From contig MUMD01000222.1 of the NCBI GenBank assembly GCA_002155895.1, positions 1 through 64,000 of the forward strand: a stretch of DNA of 64,000 nt, read 5' to 3'. The DNA is from Streptomyces rochei (GTDB lineage: Bacteria; Actinomycetota; Actinomycetes; Streptomycetales; Streptomycetaceae). The number at the start of each line of letters is the position of its first letter. Positions within the stretch are counted from its first letter, which is position 1. Of this stretch, positions 26,169 through 35,524 are shown in pieces. The notes under the pieces were generated by a model. That model made no database searches. It was given only the letters and a program-made list of their open reading frames with translations, and was not told where the DNA came from. A program made the translations under genes and the position numbers.

Positions 26169-26454
26169 GGGCGAGACAGATCCCTTCGTGTGCCTGCTGT
26201 GCCTGCCTGAAGAGCCGCGCCCGCCCCGCCAGGAGCAGGCGTCTCTTCCGAAAGCCGTCGCGCTGCCCGCCCGGCCGCCCGGGGTCACCCTGGGGAGTAA
26301 TCCCGCGGCGACCGGGTCGGGGTGGCGCATTCCTACCTGACACCCGTCCGCCCGTGGCACACCATCTGGCGCACCCTGGCGAACGGTGGCGAATAGTCGC
26401 CCGGCAACCGGCACGGGGCTACTGTCAACTCAGCCGAGAACCTGGGGGCTTGAC

Positions 26455-27960
26455 GTGAGCAAAGAACCCAACACCCGTCTGTCGGACCTGTTCGGCCTGG
26501 CCGGCTGGTCCAAGGGCGAACTCGCGAGGCTGGTCAACCGGCAGGCGGCGGCCATGGGCCACCCCCAGCTGGCGACCGACACCTCGCGGGTGCGGCGGTG
26601 GATCGACATGGGAGAGATCCCGCGCGATCCGGTGCCGCGGGTGCTGGCGGTTCTGTTCACCGAGCGTCTCGGCCGTGTCGTGACCATCGAGGACCTCGGT
26701 CTGGTCCGGCACGGGCGCGCGGGGAAACGGCAGGGCGGCGGGAGCGAGGAGCATCCCGACGGAGTGCCGTGGGCGCCCGAGCGGACGGCGGCGGTCCTCA
26801 CCGAATTCACGGGAATGGACCTCATGCTCAACCGACGCGGCTTGGTGGGCGCGGGCGCCGCGCTCGCCGCGGGCTCCGCACTCAGCAGCGCCATGCACGA
26901 CTGGCTCCACACCGACCCGGCCCTGGCGGCCGACGCCCCCGACCTCCACCAGCCCCTGCACGCCGACCCCGTCGGGTTCGACCGCTACGAGGCCGCCCCC
27001 ATCGGGTCGCAGGAAGTGGAGGAACTGGAGCGCTCGGTCGAAGTGTTCCGCGCCTGGGACGCCGCCCGCGGCGGCGGCCTCCAGCGCAAGGCCGTGGTGG
27101 GCCAGCTCAACGAGGTGGGCGGCATGCTCGCCTACCGTCACCCGCCCCACCTCCAGCGGCGCCTGTGGGGCGTCGCCGCCAACCTCGCGGTCCTCGCGGG
27201 CTGGATGTCGCACGACGTGGGCCTGGAACCCACGGCCCAGAAGTACTTCGTCATCGCCGCCCACGCCGCGCGCGAGGGCGGCGACCGGCCCCGGGCCGGC
27301 GAAGCGCTGTCCCGGGCGGCCCGCCAGATGGTGCACCTGGGCCGTCCCGACGAGGCGATGGACCTGATGAAGCTCGCCCAGTCGGGCTCGGGGGACCAGG
27401 TGCTGCCGCGCACCAAGGCGATGCTCTACACCATCGAGGCGTGGGCGCAGGCGTCCATGGGCAAAGGGCAGGCGATGCGCCGCACCCTGGGCCGGGCCGA
27501 GGACCTCTTCGTCTCCGACAAGGCGGACGTGCCGCCGCCGGACTGGATGCAGACGTTCAAGGAGGAGGACCTGTACGGCATGCAGGCCCTCGCCTACCGG
27601 ACGCTCGCCGAGTTCGAGCCGGGGGCCGCCGCGCACGCCCAGCACTACGCGGACAAGGCGCTGGCCCTCCGGGTCGACGGCCGGCAGCGGTCGAAGATCT
27701 TCGACTATCTGTCGATGGCCTCCGCCTGCTTCATCGCCGACGATCCCGAACAGGCGGACCGGTACGCGCGCCTGGCCCTGGTGTCGATGGGGTCCAACTC
27801 CTCCCAGCGGACCTGGGACCGGCTGCGGCAGATGTACCGGCTCACCGCGCAGTACGCCGGCTATCCGAAGATCCAGGAGCTGCGGGAGGAGATCGAGTTG
27901 GCGCTGCCCAAGGCGAAGGCGTCCAAGGGCAGGGGGAGCGGCGGCACCGCCAAGGCGTAG
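26455..27960 (+). CDS. nsdB: NsdB-like TPR regulatory protein, negative regulator of differentiation and antibiotics
   Basis: 501 residues from GTG 26455. The N-terminal 80 residues are the NsdA/NsdB family helix-turn-helix-like block (LSDLFGLAGWSKGELARLVN, DTSRVRRWIDMGEIPRDPVP). A short hydrophobic stretch (LVGAGAALAAGSALSSAM) is followed by a helical TPR-like C-terminus (GGMLAYRHPPHLQRRLWGVA..., RAGEALSRAARQMVHLGRPDEA). In S. coelicolor NsdA represses sporulation and antibiotics and NsdB is a TPR-like repressor of antibiotic production. The neighbouring chaplin supports the nsdB assignment by recalled gene order. It shares a 286-bp divergent region with the TTA-containing phosphotransferase. 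Confidence 0.85.
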   Translation: MSKEPNTRLSDLFGLAGWSKGELARLVNRQAAAMGHPQLATDTSRVRRWIDMGEIPRDPVPRVLAVLFTERLGRVVTIEDLGLVRHGRAGKRQGGGSEEHPDGVPWAPERTAAVLTEFTGMDLMLNRRGLVGAGAALAAGSALSSAMHDWLHTDPALAADAPDLHQPLHADPVGFDRYEAAPIGSQEVEELERSVEVFRAWDAARGGGLQRKAVVGQLNEVGGMLAYRHPPHLQRRLWGVAANLAVLAGWMSHDVGLEPTAQKYFVIAAHAAREGGDRPRAGEALSRAARQMVHLGRPDEAMDLMKLAQSGSGDQVLPRTKAMLYTIEAWAQASMGKGQAMRRTLGRAEDLFVSDKADVPPPDWMQTFKEEDLYGMQALAYRTLAEFEPGAAAHAQHYADKALALRVDGRQRSKIFDYLSMASACFIADDPEQADRYARLALVSMGSNSSQRTWDRLRQMYRLTAQYAGYPKIQELREEIELALPKAKASKGRGSGGTAKA

Positions 27961-28042
27961 CGCGCGGCCCCGGCGGTGAAGCAGGGGCCGTCCGGCGGCG
28001 TGCGGTCCAGGTGGCGGTGTGGAGCGGGCGGTGGTGTGCGGG

Positions 28043-29386
28043 TCAGGTGCGGGGCGCGGGGCTCTGCCTCGGGGTCACCCGGGCCACCAGTACGCAGGCG
28101 TCCTCCCGGCGCAGGGACTCGCCCACCTCCTCCGTCACGATGCTCAGCACCTCCTGTGCCGAGCGCGCCCCGGTGAGCCGGGGGGCCAGGGCGAGGAGGC
28201 GTTGGCGACCGGCCGGTACGAGTCCGCCCGTGTGCAGCACCAGCAGGTCACCGGCCTGGAGGTCGGTCCCCGTCCGCCCCGTCTGCCCGGTCTCCGTCCC
28301 GTCCCGGAACAGCAGCGGGGCGGGACCGTCGGCCTGGGCCCACCTCAGGGTGCGGCTGCCGGGCCGGTAGCCGCAGTACACGGCGCCGCGCACCGGCGGC
28401 AGAGCGGTGGACCGGAGCAAGCGGGCGAGCCGGTCCGGGAGTTCTCCCGGGCGGGTGCCCGCCGCCGTCAGGCCGCGCAGCGCGCCGATCACCATCGCCG
28501 GGCCCTGCGCCGGGTCGGTGTCGGCGCCGGTGAGGTCGCCGACGGCGAGCAGGGTCTCGTCACCGGCGAGGGGGCAGGCGTCGTACCAGACCCCGCACCG
28601 GGGCGTGTCCGCCGCGGCGGGCAGATACCCGGCCGCCAGGTCCAGGCCCGGCCGTCCCTGGTGCGGGAACCGCAGGAGGCCGTGCCAGGGCGGCGGCACG
28701 GCTTCCCGCGGTTCGACCGCGGCCCGTGGCCCGGTGCGCGCGGGCAGCGGGGAGTGCCGGAGCGAGTCACGGGTCTCGCTCACGGCCCGCTGGCTGCGGC
28801 GCAGTTCACCGACGTCACGCAGGACCGCCCACATGGAGGCGGTGCTGCCGTCGGCGTCGAGCACGGGCTCGCCCATCATGTGCACGGTCCGTACGGTGCC
28901 GTCGGGGCGGACGACGCGGAACTCCCCGTCGATGGGGCGGCCGTCGACCAGGCAGTCCGTGACCATCGAGGTCAGCTTCGGCCGGTCCTCGGTCAGCACC
29001 AGGGACGGGAACTCGTCGAGGCTGAGCGGTGCGGCGGCCGGGTCGCGGCCGAGGATCTGGAAGAGTTCCCCGGACCACTCGGCCTCGTCCGTCAGCAGGT
29101 TCCACTCCGCGCTGCCGACCCTGCTGAGCAGCGAACCCGGGCGTGGCGCGGGCGCCGGCCCGTCCCGCAGCTGCGCCAAGTGCGCGTCCAGGTCGCTGAG
29201 CTGATGCAGTGCCAGGTCGCACAGGGCGCGGTGCCAGCGTCCGCGGGGACCGGTGCCGTCGCCCTGGTCCCGCCGGACGGCGTCCACGTCGCCCTTGAGT
29301 CGCCGGGCCTGCGATATGAGCGCCTCGACCGAGCCGCGTCCCGGGGGCTGGACGGCCGGGTGGTCCGTGGAGAGATGGGACGACAT
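28043..29386 (-). CDS. PAS domain plus SpoIIE/RsbU-like PP2C domain, probably a pseudophosphatase
   Basis: 447 residues from ATG 29386 (GGAG six bases upstream). A helical N-terminus is followed by a PAS sensor (about residues 92-205; EWNLLTDEAEWSGELFQILG, ending VLRDVGELRRSQ). A SpoIIE-type fold (about 245-440) follows. Metal-site positions are eroded: the usual GDWYD reads GVWYD (Val266), GDLTG keeps Asp284, the late TDG reads TGG (386-388), and the last acidic pair reads ED (428-429). Two of four aspartates are therefore missing. I infer a signal-binding scaffold or anti-sigma-pathway decoy and not an active phosphatase. Confidence 0.85.
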   Translation of the reverse strand: MSSHLSTDHPAVQPPGRGSVEALISQARRLKGDVDAVRRDQGDGTGPRGRWHRALCDLALHQLSDLDAHLAQLRDGPAPAPRPGSLLSRVGSAEWNLLTDEAEWSGELFQILGRDPAAAPLSLDEFPSLVLTEDRPKLTSMVTDCLVDGRPIDGEFRVVRPDGTVRTVHMMGEPVLDADGSTASMWAVLRDVGELRRSQRAVSETRDSLRHSPLPARTGPRAAVEPREAVPPPWHGLLRFPHQGRPGLDLAAGYLPAAADTPRCGVWYDACPLAGDETLLAVGDLTGADTDPAQGPAMVIGALRGLTAAGTRPGELPDRLARLLRSTALPPVRGAVYCGYRPGSRTLRWAQADGPAPLLFRDGTETGQTGRTGTDLQAGDLLVLHTGGLVPAGRQRLLALAPRLTGARSAQEVLSIVTEEVGESLRREDACVLVARVTPRQSPAPRT

Positions 29387-29574
29387 GACGCACTCCGATG
29401 TGCAGACGGTACGAACCAAGGCGGGACCGAGGCCGGCGGGAGGGCCGTTACGACTGTTGCACAGCCCGCGATGCCTCGTAAGGGATTTGGCAAGACACGA
29501 TACGGTGGTGCTCGCGGCATATGCCACCGTCTTCCCGGAGTGACTTCGACGCCCCGGAAGCGTAGGTGCACGGG

Positions 29575-29609
29575 CCCCCAAGTCGTAGCCCTTCTACGGG
29601 ACTTGGGGG
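29575..29609 (-). terminator. Long inverted repeat downstream of the Gfo/Idh/MocA gene
   Basis: CCCCCAAGT (29575-29583) pairs perfectly with ACTTGGGGG (29601-29609), and GTAG/CTAC pairs again inside around CCCTT. It lies 51 bases after the minus-strand stop at 29660, the right place for a terminator. No T-tract follows. The remaining 273-bp gap (29387-29659) holds the promoter side of the PAS gene and no other gene I can support. Confidence 0.65.
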
Positions 29610-29659
29610 ACCGAGCGGCCGTCCGGGGCAGTCGCCCGAGTGTTCGTCGGACTCGTGTT

Positions 29660-30679
29660 CTATGGGGTCGTGTACAGCGCGGGCCGAGGCGCGAGGTCGA
29701 CGGGGGTGCGCGAGCCCGTCTCCAGCGCCCGCACCCCGGCGTCGGCGACCGCGGAGGCCGCGTACCCGTCCCAGGCGTCCGGCCCGGTGACCCGGCCCCC
29801 GCGGGCGGCGTCGACCCAGGACTGCACCTCGCGGTCGTACGCGTCCGAGAACCGGACAAGGTAGTCCTGCGGCACCTCCCGGCGGGCTCCGCCCGCGGCC
29901 GTCACCACCATGGTGCGCGCGTCCCCGATCCGGGCGCTGCCGGTCTCGCAGACGGCCTCGCAGCGCACCTCGTAGGCGAAGCCGCAGTTGACGAAGATCT
30001 CCACGTCGACCAGGGCGCCCCGCTCGGTCTCGAAGAGCACCAGCTGCGGGTCGAGCAGACCCTCGGGAGCGCCCGCCGACGGGCGGGGCCGCAGCACGGT
30101 CACCGCGGTCAGCTCCTGACCGAGCAGCCAGCGCGCCGCGTCGATCTCGTGCGAGACGGAACTGGTGACGAGCATGTCGGAGGTGAAGTGCGGCGGTGAG
30201 GAGACGTTGCGGTGCACGCAGTGCAGCATCAGCGGCCGCCCCAGCCGCCCGCCCTCCAGCAGCGACTTCAACTGCCGGTACTCCTCGTCGTAGCGCCGCA
30301 TGAACCCGATCTGCGCCAGCCTGCGGCCCAGCCGGGCCTCCGCCTCCACCACCCGCAGCGCGCCCGCCGGGTCCGGCACCATCGGCTTCTCGCACAGCAC
30401 CGGCAGCCCGCGCGCGAACGCGGCCAGCAGCGCCTCCTCGTGCGCCTCGCCGGGGGAGGCGATCAGCACGGCCTCGACGCCCGGCGCGTCCAGCACGGCC
30501 TCGACGTCGGTGTGCACGACGACCCCGTCGATCCCGGCCACGGCCGCCTTCGCCCGCTCGGCGTCGGGGTCCGCGACGGCGGCGACCCTGGCGCCGCTCA
30601 CCACCCGGTCGAGGCGCCGTACGTGATCGGCGCCCATGTGTCCCGCGCCCAGGACCGCCACACCCAGAAGATCGCTCAC
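29660..30679 (-). CDS. Gfo/Idh/MocA-family NAD(P)-dependent oxidoreductase (inositol dehydrogenase-like)
   Basis: 339 residues from GTG 30679, which directly precedes the Rossmann strand [19 protein letters not shown]. The conserved [10 protein letters not shown] carries the family Lys-Pro, and [14 protein letters not shown] carries the His used in sugar dehydrogenases. This composition resembles myo-inositol 2-dehydrogenases. No sugar transporter or iol genes are adjacent, so the substrate is unknown. The upstream in-frame extension to 30892 was rejected because the fold starts at the GTG and AGGAG lies upstream. Confidence 0.9.
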   Translation of the reverse strand: MSDLLGVAVLGAGHMGADHVRRLDRVVSGARVAAVADPDAERAKAAVAGIDGVVVHTDVEAVLDAPGVEAVLIASPGEAHEEALLAAFARGLPVLCEKPMVPDPAGALRVVEAEARLGRRLAQIGFMRRYDEEYRQLKSLLEGGRLGRPLMLHCVHRNVSSPPHFTSDMLVTSSVSHEIDAARWLLGQELTAVTVLRPRPSAGAPEGLLDPQLVLFETERGALVDVEIFVNCGFAYEVRCEAVCETGSARIGDARTMVVTAAGGARREVPQDYLVRFSDAYDREVQSWVDAARGGRVTGPDAWDGYAASAVADAGVRALETGSRTPVDLAPRPALYTTP

Positions 30680-30824
30680 GCTCCGCCGGCTCCTTCCCCG
30701 CCCGCCGCCGCACCCGCGGAGGGCGGGTGCGTGTACCGCGAACAGGGTTTCACGGTCGTCAAGGGGCCGGGGTGGCCGGAGCCGGTGGACGCGGTGGACG
30801 CGGCGGCCGGACGCGGTGCCGGCG

Positions 30825-31919
30825 TCAGTACCGCAGCACGCCCGCGATGCCCTCCGCCTCGCCGAGCGCGCCGTCGGGGACGAAGCGCACATCGGCGCCG
30901 GTCTCCAGGCACTGCTCGACGATCTCGTCCACGATGTCCTCGCGGGCGTCGAGGTCGCCGTCGTGCGCCGGGAGCAGGTGCTCGCCGTCCTCGCGCATCG
31001 TCACCTTGAAGTTCTCCTCGACGGCCAGCAGCCGGACCCGGCCGGTGTGCGCGCTCTCCCACAGCTCGTCGACCCCGGCCGCGAAGTCCTTGCGCCCGCG
31101 TGCGGCGTCCAGCTCCCGCGCGACGTCCTCCACGGAGCCGCGCGCCTCGTCGTCGAGGACGGGCGCCACCGCCTGCCGGACGGCCTCGGCCGTGCCGTGC
31201 GCGAGGCCCCCGTGCGGGATCAGCACCGCGTCGCGCACGGTGTTCCCGGTCTCCTCCAGCACCGACAGGGCGGGCTGCGGTCCGGTGACGTACAGCGGCC
31301 TGGGGTGGGCGCGCAGCACCCTGCCCATCTCCGTGTCGGCGTCGCGCAGGAAACGGCGGGTGTTCTCGTCCCGGAAGGTGCTCGGCGCGTCGCCGATCCG
31401 TTCCTGGCGCTCGGGGTCGAAGTCCAGCGGCGGCCGGTCCATGGGGAAGCCGCCGGTGCGGTCCTCGACGATCCGCCCCGCGCCGCCGCTCCACAGCGTG
31501 ACCCGGTCGGCGGCGACCGACAGCACCCAGAAGGGCCTCTCGGCGGCCTGCGCGGCGACGAGGTTGCGGGTCAGGAAGGTGTCCGAGAGGACCACGCGCT
31601 CCGGGACGGAACGGGCGAGCGTCCACACCTGGTGCTCACCCGGCGCGGCGAAGATCGCCAGCCCGTCCTCGGCGTACGTCAGGTCGACCTCCGCGAGCGC
31701 CCGGTCGAGCTCCCGGGACACCTCCATGCGCCGGTCGCGGGTGACGGCCGGATCCTGCTCGAGCTGCTTCTTGGCCTCGGCGACCGCGTTGCGCAGCCGG
31801 ACGGGGTCGCCGGCGTTGTCCGGCTCCCGGCGGTGCGTCGGCGTCAGCACGGACACGGCCGGGTAGGGGCGGGGGCGCCGGAGTTCGGCGAGGGCGCTGG
31901 GACTCAGATCGTGCTCCAT
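30825..31919 (-). CDS. baeRF3: bacterial archaeo-eukaryotic release-factor-like protein
   Basis: 364 residues. It opens with [20 protein letters not shown], the family entry motif, has a middle [20 protein letters not shown] strand set, and ends in an eRF1 domain-3-like fold ([58 protein letters not shown]). This arrangement is the baeRF family 3, homologous to eukaryotic eRF1/Pelota, proposed to act on stalled ribosomes and often found in hibernation or stress contexts. The expected GGQ-like catalytic loop is not evident here. No co-directional neighbour within 60 bp except the S33 peptidase upstream. Mechanism is unproven. Confidence 0.83.
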   Translation of the reverse strand: MEHDLSPSALAELRRPRPYPAVSVLTPTHRREPDNAGDPVRLRNAVAEAKKQLEQDPAVTRDRRMEVSRELDRALAEVDLTYAEDGLAIFAAPGEHQVWTLARSVPERVVLSDTFLTRNLVAAQAAERPFWVLSVAADRVTLWSGGAGRIVEDRTGGFPMDRPPLDFDPERQERIGDAPSTFRDENTRRFLRDADTEMGRVLRAHPRPLYVTGPQPALSVLEETGNTVRDAVLIPHGGLAHGTAEAVRQAVAPVLDDEARGSVEDVARELDAARGRKDFAAGVDELWESAHTGRVRLLAVEENFKVTMREDGEHLLPAHDGDLDAREDIVDEIVEQCLETGADVRFVPDGALGEAEGIAGVLRY

Positions 31920-31979
31920 GTCAGCACGATAGGACGAACGGACCTGTCGGGCATTCGGAGCAATCCGGGGCGTGCGCCG

Positions 31980-33590
31980 TCACTCGTCCCCGCCCTGGGA
32001 CGACTCGGAGCCGCAGGAACTGCCGTCGGGCGGCAAGGAGCCGTACAGCAGGAAGTCGTCGACCTTGCGGTGCACGCACTCGGACGACGCGTAGCCGGTG
32101 TGCCCCTCGCCCTTGTTGTCGAGCACCACGGCCGAGGGCCCGATCCGGTCGGCCGTCTGCTCGGTCCAGCGGTACGGAGTGGCCGGGTCGCCCCGGGTGC
32201 CGACGAGCAGCATCCGCGCGGTGTCGAGGTCCTTCACGTCCTCCCGGATGTAGTCGGTGCCCTTGGGGCGGCCGTAGCACATCAGCACCTGGGTGAGCCG
32301 GTACCTACCGAAGACCGGCGACGCCTCCTCGTACCGGGTGCGCAGCCGTCCCAGCGACTCGGCGACCTGCGCGGCGGAGGGCCGGTCGGGGTCGTCGGCG
32401 CAGTTGATCGCCATCAGCGCGGCCGGCAGGTTGTCCATCGGGATGTCCTCCGGGTCGGTCAGACCGGCGCCGGTGTTCCCCCGGACGGCGATGCCCGTCC
32501 GGTCGCGGACCGGGAAGCCCACGCCGCCGGACACGAAGCCCTCCAGGCCGCTGGTGTCGCCGCTCTCCATGAGCTGTGCGAGCGCCCGTTCCAGCGAGGG
32601 CCACAGCTCCCGGCTGTACAGGGCCTGACCCATGGCCCCCACCATGTCCTGGCCGGAGAACGGCTCGCCGAAGCCGGTCGGCACCGGGTCGGCGTCGAGC
32701 GAGGCGACGACCTGCTCGACCAGTCGCCGGGCCTGTCGGGCGTCCTGCCCGAACGGGCAGGCGATGTCCTCCACGCACCAGTCGAGGAAGTTCTCCAGAG
32801 CGGTCTGCTGGCCGCGCGCACCGGCGAGCCCCTGCTCGGTCAGCGGTTCCGTCAGGGTGTCCACACCGTCCAGCACCATCCGCCCGACCCGGTCCGGGAA
32901 CTGCGCGGCGTAGACCGCGCCCAGCCGGGTCCCGTAGGAGAAGCCGAGGTAGTCCAGCCGGTCGTCGCCGAGCGCCTGGCGCATCACGTCCATGTCGCGC
33001 GCGGCTTCCACCGTGCCTATGTGGCGCAGCACGGGGCCCGAGTGCTTCGCGCAGTCGGCCGCCGCGTCCCGCAGCCGCCGCAGCACGTCCTGAGGATCGG
33101 TGAGCTTCTCGTCCCCGTCCGTCGCCTCGATGATCTCCACGGTGGCCGGGCCGCAGGTGACCGGCGAGGAACGGCCGACACCGCGCGGATCGAAGGCGAC
33201 CACGTCGTAGCCGTTGGTCAGGTGCATGAACTCCTTGCCCCCGGCCGCGAGTTCGTCGACGCCGGAGCCGCCGGGGCCGCCGAAGTTCAGCAGCACCGAG
33301 CCGCGCTTGTCGCCGGTCGCCCGGTACCGGGCCAGGGCGAGGTCCAGCGTCCTGCCCCCGGGGCGGTCGTAGTCGAGGGGGACGGTGACCTTCCCGCACT
33401 GGAGGTCCTTCGGGGCCTCCATGTCCTCGCACGCCGACCAGGTGACCTTCTGGTCGTAGTACCGGGACAGGTCGGGCCCGGTGTCCCTCGCGGTCGCGGC
33501 GGGCAGCCCGGCGACCAGCAGGGCCAGTCCGAGCGTGCCGGTGACCGCGCAGCGCCGGACCGAGGGCCGAGACTCCAGCTTGGCCTGCAT
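31980..33590 (-). CDS. Secreted S33-family alpha/beta hydrolase (tripeptidyl aminopeptidase type)
   Basis: 536 residues. The signal peptide (RRCAVTGTLGLALLVAGLPA) is followed by the mature start ATARDTGPDLSRYYDQKVTW. LNFGGPGGSGVDEL forms the oxyanion region, GFSYGTRLGAVYA is the nucleophile elbow, RMLLVGTRGDPATPY supports the acidic residue, and LDNKGEGHTGYAS supplies the catalytic His. These features match the Streptomyces tripeptidyl aminopeptidase/SlpD-SlpE lineage, which trims peptides outside the cell. There is no lipobox Cys. It is divergent from the chaplin gene. Confidence 0.9.
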   Translation of the reverse strand: MQAKLESRPSVRRCAVTGTLGLALLVAGLPAATARDTGPDLSRYYDQKVTWSACEDMEAPKDLQCGKVTVPLDYDRPGGRTLDLALARYRATGDKRGSVLLNFGGPGGSGVDELAAGGKEFMHLTNGYDVVAFDPRGVGRSSPVTCGPATVEIIEATDGDEKLTDPQDVLRRLRDAAADCAKHSGPVLRHIGTVEAARDMDVMRQALGDDRLDYLGFSYGTRLGAVYAAQFPDRVGRMVLDGVDTLTEPLTEQGLAGARGQQTALENFLDWCVEDIACPFGQDARQARRLVEQVVASLDADPVPTGFGEPFSGQDMVGAMGQALYSRELWPSLERALAQLMESGDTSGLEGFVSGGVGFPVRDRTGIAVRGNTGAGLTDPEDIPMDNLPAALMAINCADDPDRPSAAQVAESLGRLRTRYEEASPVFGRYRLTQVLMCYGRPKGTDYIREDVKDLDTARMLLVGTRGDPATPYRWTEQTADRIGPSAVVLDNKGEGHTGYASSECVHRKVDDFLLYGSLPPDGSSCGSESSQGGDE

Positions 33591-33850
33591 CGATGCCTCC
33601 CGGGCGCCGGGTCGCGGACCGGTGGTCGGCGCCCTCGCTCACCATAAGCGGGCCCCGGGCGGCTCGCCTCCGGGCGGCGGTGCCGTGCGCGCGGAGCGCC
33701 GACGGCGGTCGTCGCGGCGCTTTGCCCGCAGTTCGACAAAACGGTCGCTCGATGGAGTGAAAGGCGTATGAGCCATAACTCGGATGGTGCGTCCGCGTTT
33801 TAACCGGTGCGGGCGAGTGCCCGCGACCATGTCTGGAAGGCAGGGAACTC

Positions 33851-34567
33851 ATGAGAAGGGTTACCCGAAACGGTGTGTTCGCCGTCGCCGCCTCCGGCGC
33901 GCTGGCCGTGACGATGCCCGCGTACGCGGCCTTCGCGTCCGACGGCGCCGCCGCGGACGGCTCCGCGGCCGGCTCACCGGGGCTGATCTCCGGCAACACC
34001 GTCCAGCTCCCGGTGGACGTCCCGGTGAACGTGTGCGGGAACACGGTGAACGTGGTGGGGCTCCTCAACCCGGCCGCGGGCAACAGCTGCGCCAACACCG
34101 GGGCGAGCGGCGCGGCCGGCAAGGGGGCGGACGCCTCCGAGGGCGCCGGCGCGTCGGGCGGCGCGGTCGCCGAGGGCGGCGCGCAGGACTCGCCGGGCGT
34201 CATCTCCGGCAACGGCGTGCAGCTGCCGGTGCACCTTCCGGTGAACGTCAGCGGCAACAGCGTCAACGTCGTCGGCGTCGGCAACCCGGCCGTCGGCAAC
34301 GAGTCGGTGAACACCTCCGAGGACGAGCCCGAGCGCGTCGCGCCCCCGGAGCGGCCGGAACCGGAGCCGTCGGCGCCCGAGCCGTCGTCGCCCGAGAAGG
34401 AGCGCCCGCGGCCCCAGCCGTCCCCGCACGCCGCCGCGCCGCAGGAACCGGCGTCCCTGGCCCACACCGGCGCCGACGGGACCCTGCCCGCCCTCGCGGG
34501 CGGCGCCGCCCTGGTGCTCGGCGGGTCCGTCCTCTACCGGCGGTTCCGGCCGGGCACCCGGGGCTGA
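33851..34567 (+). CDS. chpB: Long chaplin with two chaplin domains and LAxTG sortase signal (ChpA/B/C type)
   Basis: 238 residues; ATG 33851 has AGGGA upstream. The signal peptide ends near TMPAYAAFA. Two hydrophobic chaplin domains follow: the first (SPGLISGNTVQLPVDVPVNV, then CGNTVNVVGLLNPAAGNSCA) has both cysteines; the second (VISGNGVQLPVHLPVNVSGN, then SVNVVGVGNPAVGNESVN) has neither. A Pro/Glu spacer leads to LAHTG, a membrane helix and RRFRPGTRG, the sorting signal for class-E sortases. Wall-anchored long chaplins recruit short chaplins to coat aerial hyphae. The chpB symbol rests on recalled gene order next to nsdB. Confidence 0.92.
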   Translation: MRRVTRNGVFAVAASGALAVTMPAYAAFASDGAAADGSAAGSPGLISGNTVQLPVDVPVNVCGNTVNVVGLLNPAAGNSCANTGASGAAGKGADASEGAGASGGAVAEGGAQDSPGVISGNGVQLPVHLPVNVSGNSVNVVGVGNPAVGNESVNTSEDEPERVAPPERPEPEPSAPEPSSPEKERPRPQPSPHAAAPQEPASLAHTGADGTLPALAGGAALVLGGSVLYRRFRPGTRG

Positions 34568-34856
34568 CCGCCCGGGGCTGACCGACGGCGGCGGCGGTGC
34601 CGACCGGGCCGCCGCCCCGGCGGTGAGCGCGATGCCGCCGACCGGGTGACCTGCCGCCGGGGCGGGCTGCGCGACGCGGCGCACCGGGCGCGGCGCGCGT
34701 GCCGCCCGTCGGGCCGGTGAGGGAGCCGTCGGCCGGGGCGCGTCGCTCCCGGTCGGCGCCGGCCGGGCCTTCCCCCTCGCGCCCCCGCCGTACCCACCTG
34801 CGCGACCGCCCGTCGGCGAGCGCTCCCCGGCTCACCGGCATGCGGGCGAGCGCGTC

Positions 34857-34968
34857 GACCCTCTTCCCGCGCGACCCTCTTCCCGCGCGACCCTCTTCCC
34901 GCGCGAGCCTCTTCCCGCGTGACCCTCTTCCCGTACGAGCCTGTTGCCGCGCGACCCTCGTGCCGGCC
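34857..34968. repeat. Seven-copy 16-bp tandem repeat
   Basis: Seven contiguous 16-bp units of GACCCTCTTCCCGCGC run from 34857 to 34968. Units 1-3 are identical, unit 4 differs at two bases, and units 5-7 diverge further. It lies in the 415-bp gap between the chaplin and the deaminase, which otherwise shows no credible gene. Shadow reading frames through it merely translate the repeat. Confidence 0.92.
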
Positions 34969-34982
34969 CGGCCCCGTCGGGC

Positions 34983-35468
34983 TCAGGCCCGCCCGGTGTG
35001 GAACCGGCGGTGCAGCGCGTGGATCTCCCCGGTCAGTTCCGGTACCGGGCCGTCCACCGCCACCGCGGGTGCCACCTCCCGCACCGCCAGCGTCCGCACC
35101 GGCGGGGCGGGGACGCCCAGTTCCGCCAGCCAGCCGCCGAGCTGCTCCGACGAGGCGACGTACACGATGCGCCCCAGGCCCACCCACGCGTGGGCGGCGG
35201 CACACATCGGGCAGTGCTCGCCGGACGTGTAGACCGTCGCGTCGGCCCGCTCCTCGGGGGTGAGGTGGGCGGCGGACCAGCGCGCCAGCTCGAACTCCGG
35301 GTGACGGGTGCGGTCGCCGGAGGCCACGCGGTTGCGGTCCTCGGCCAGCACCTCCCCGGCGGCGCCGACCAGCACCGATCCGAACGGTTCGTCGCCCGCC
35401 TCCAACGCCTCGGCCGCCAACTCCACGCAGCGGCGCAGGTACGGCAGTTCGGCCTCCATCACGGCCAT
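34983..35468 (-). CDS. Nucleoside/nucleobase deaminase (cytidine-deaminase-like fold)
   Basis: 161 residues from ATG 35468 (GAGGAGG nine bases upstream). The zinc site is TRHPEFELARWSA (His ligand and Glu proton shuttle, with Pro where HAE is usual) plus EHCPMCAAAH (CxxC). These residues suffice for a hydrolytic deaminase. The N-terminus (LRRCVELAAEALEAGDEPFG) matches the guanine deaminase/TadA-like group. It is probably a free-base or nucleoside deaminase, not TadA, since it lacks the tRNA-recognition tail. Substrate uncertain. Confidence 0.88.
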   Translation of the reverse strand: MAVMEAELPYLRRCVELAAEALEAGDEPFGSVLVGAAGEVLAEDRNRVASGDRTRHPEFELARWSAAHLTPEERADATVYTSGEHCPMCAAAHAWVGLGRIVYVASSEQLGGWLAELGVPAPPVRTLAVREVAPAVAVDGPVPELTGEIHALHRRFHTGRA

Positions 35469-35524
35469 GCTCGGGAACCTCCTCGATGTTCCGGTCCTCA
35501 CCGGCAGCCTAAGCCGCCCCTCCC

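Noticed and set aside
30636..33647. A long plus-strand frame opposite baeRF3 and the S33 peptidase
   Set aside because: It is a shadow; both minus-strand genes have recognisable domains throughout.
33639..33776. A 45-codon minus-strand frame upstream of the chaplin
   Set aside because: It has atypical codons, including an in-frame TTA next to the last codon, a Pro/Arg tail and no family; it may be chance within the divergent promoter region.
34699..35232. Arg/Ala/Ser-rich frames through the 16-bp repeat and the deaminase
   Set aside because: They simply translate the tandem repeat or run antisense to the deaminase.
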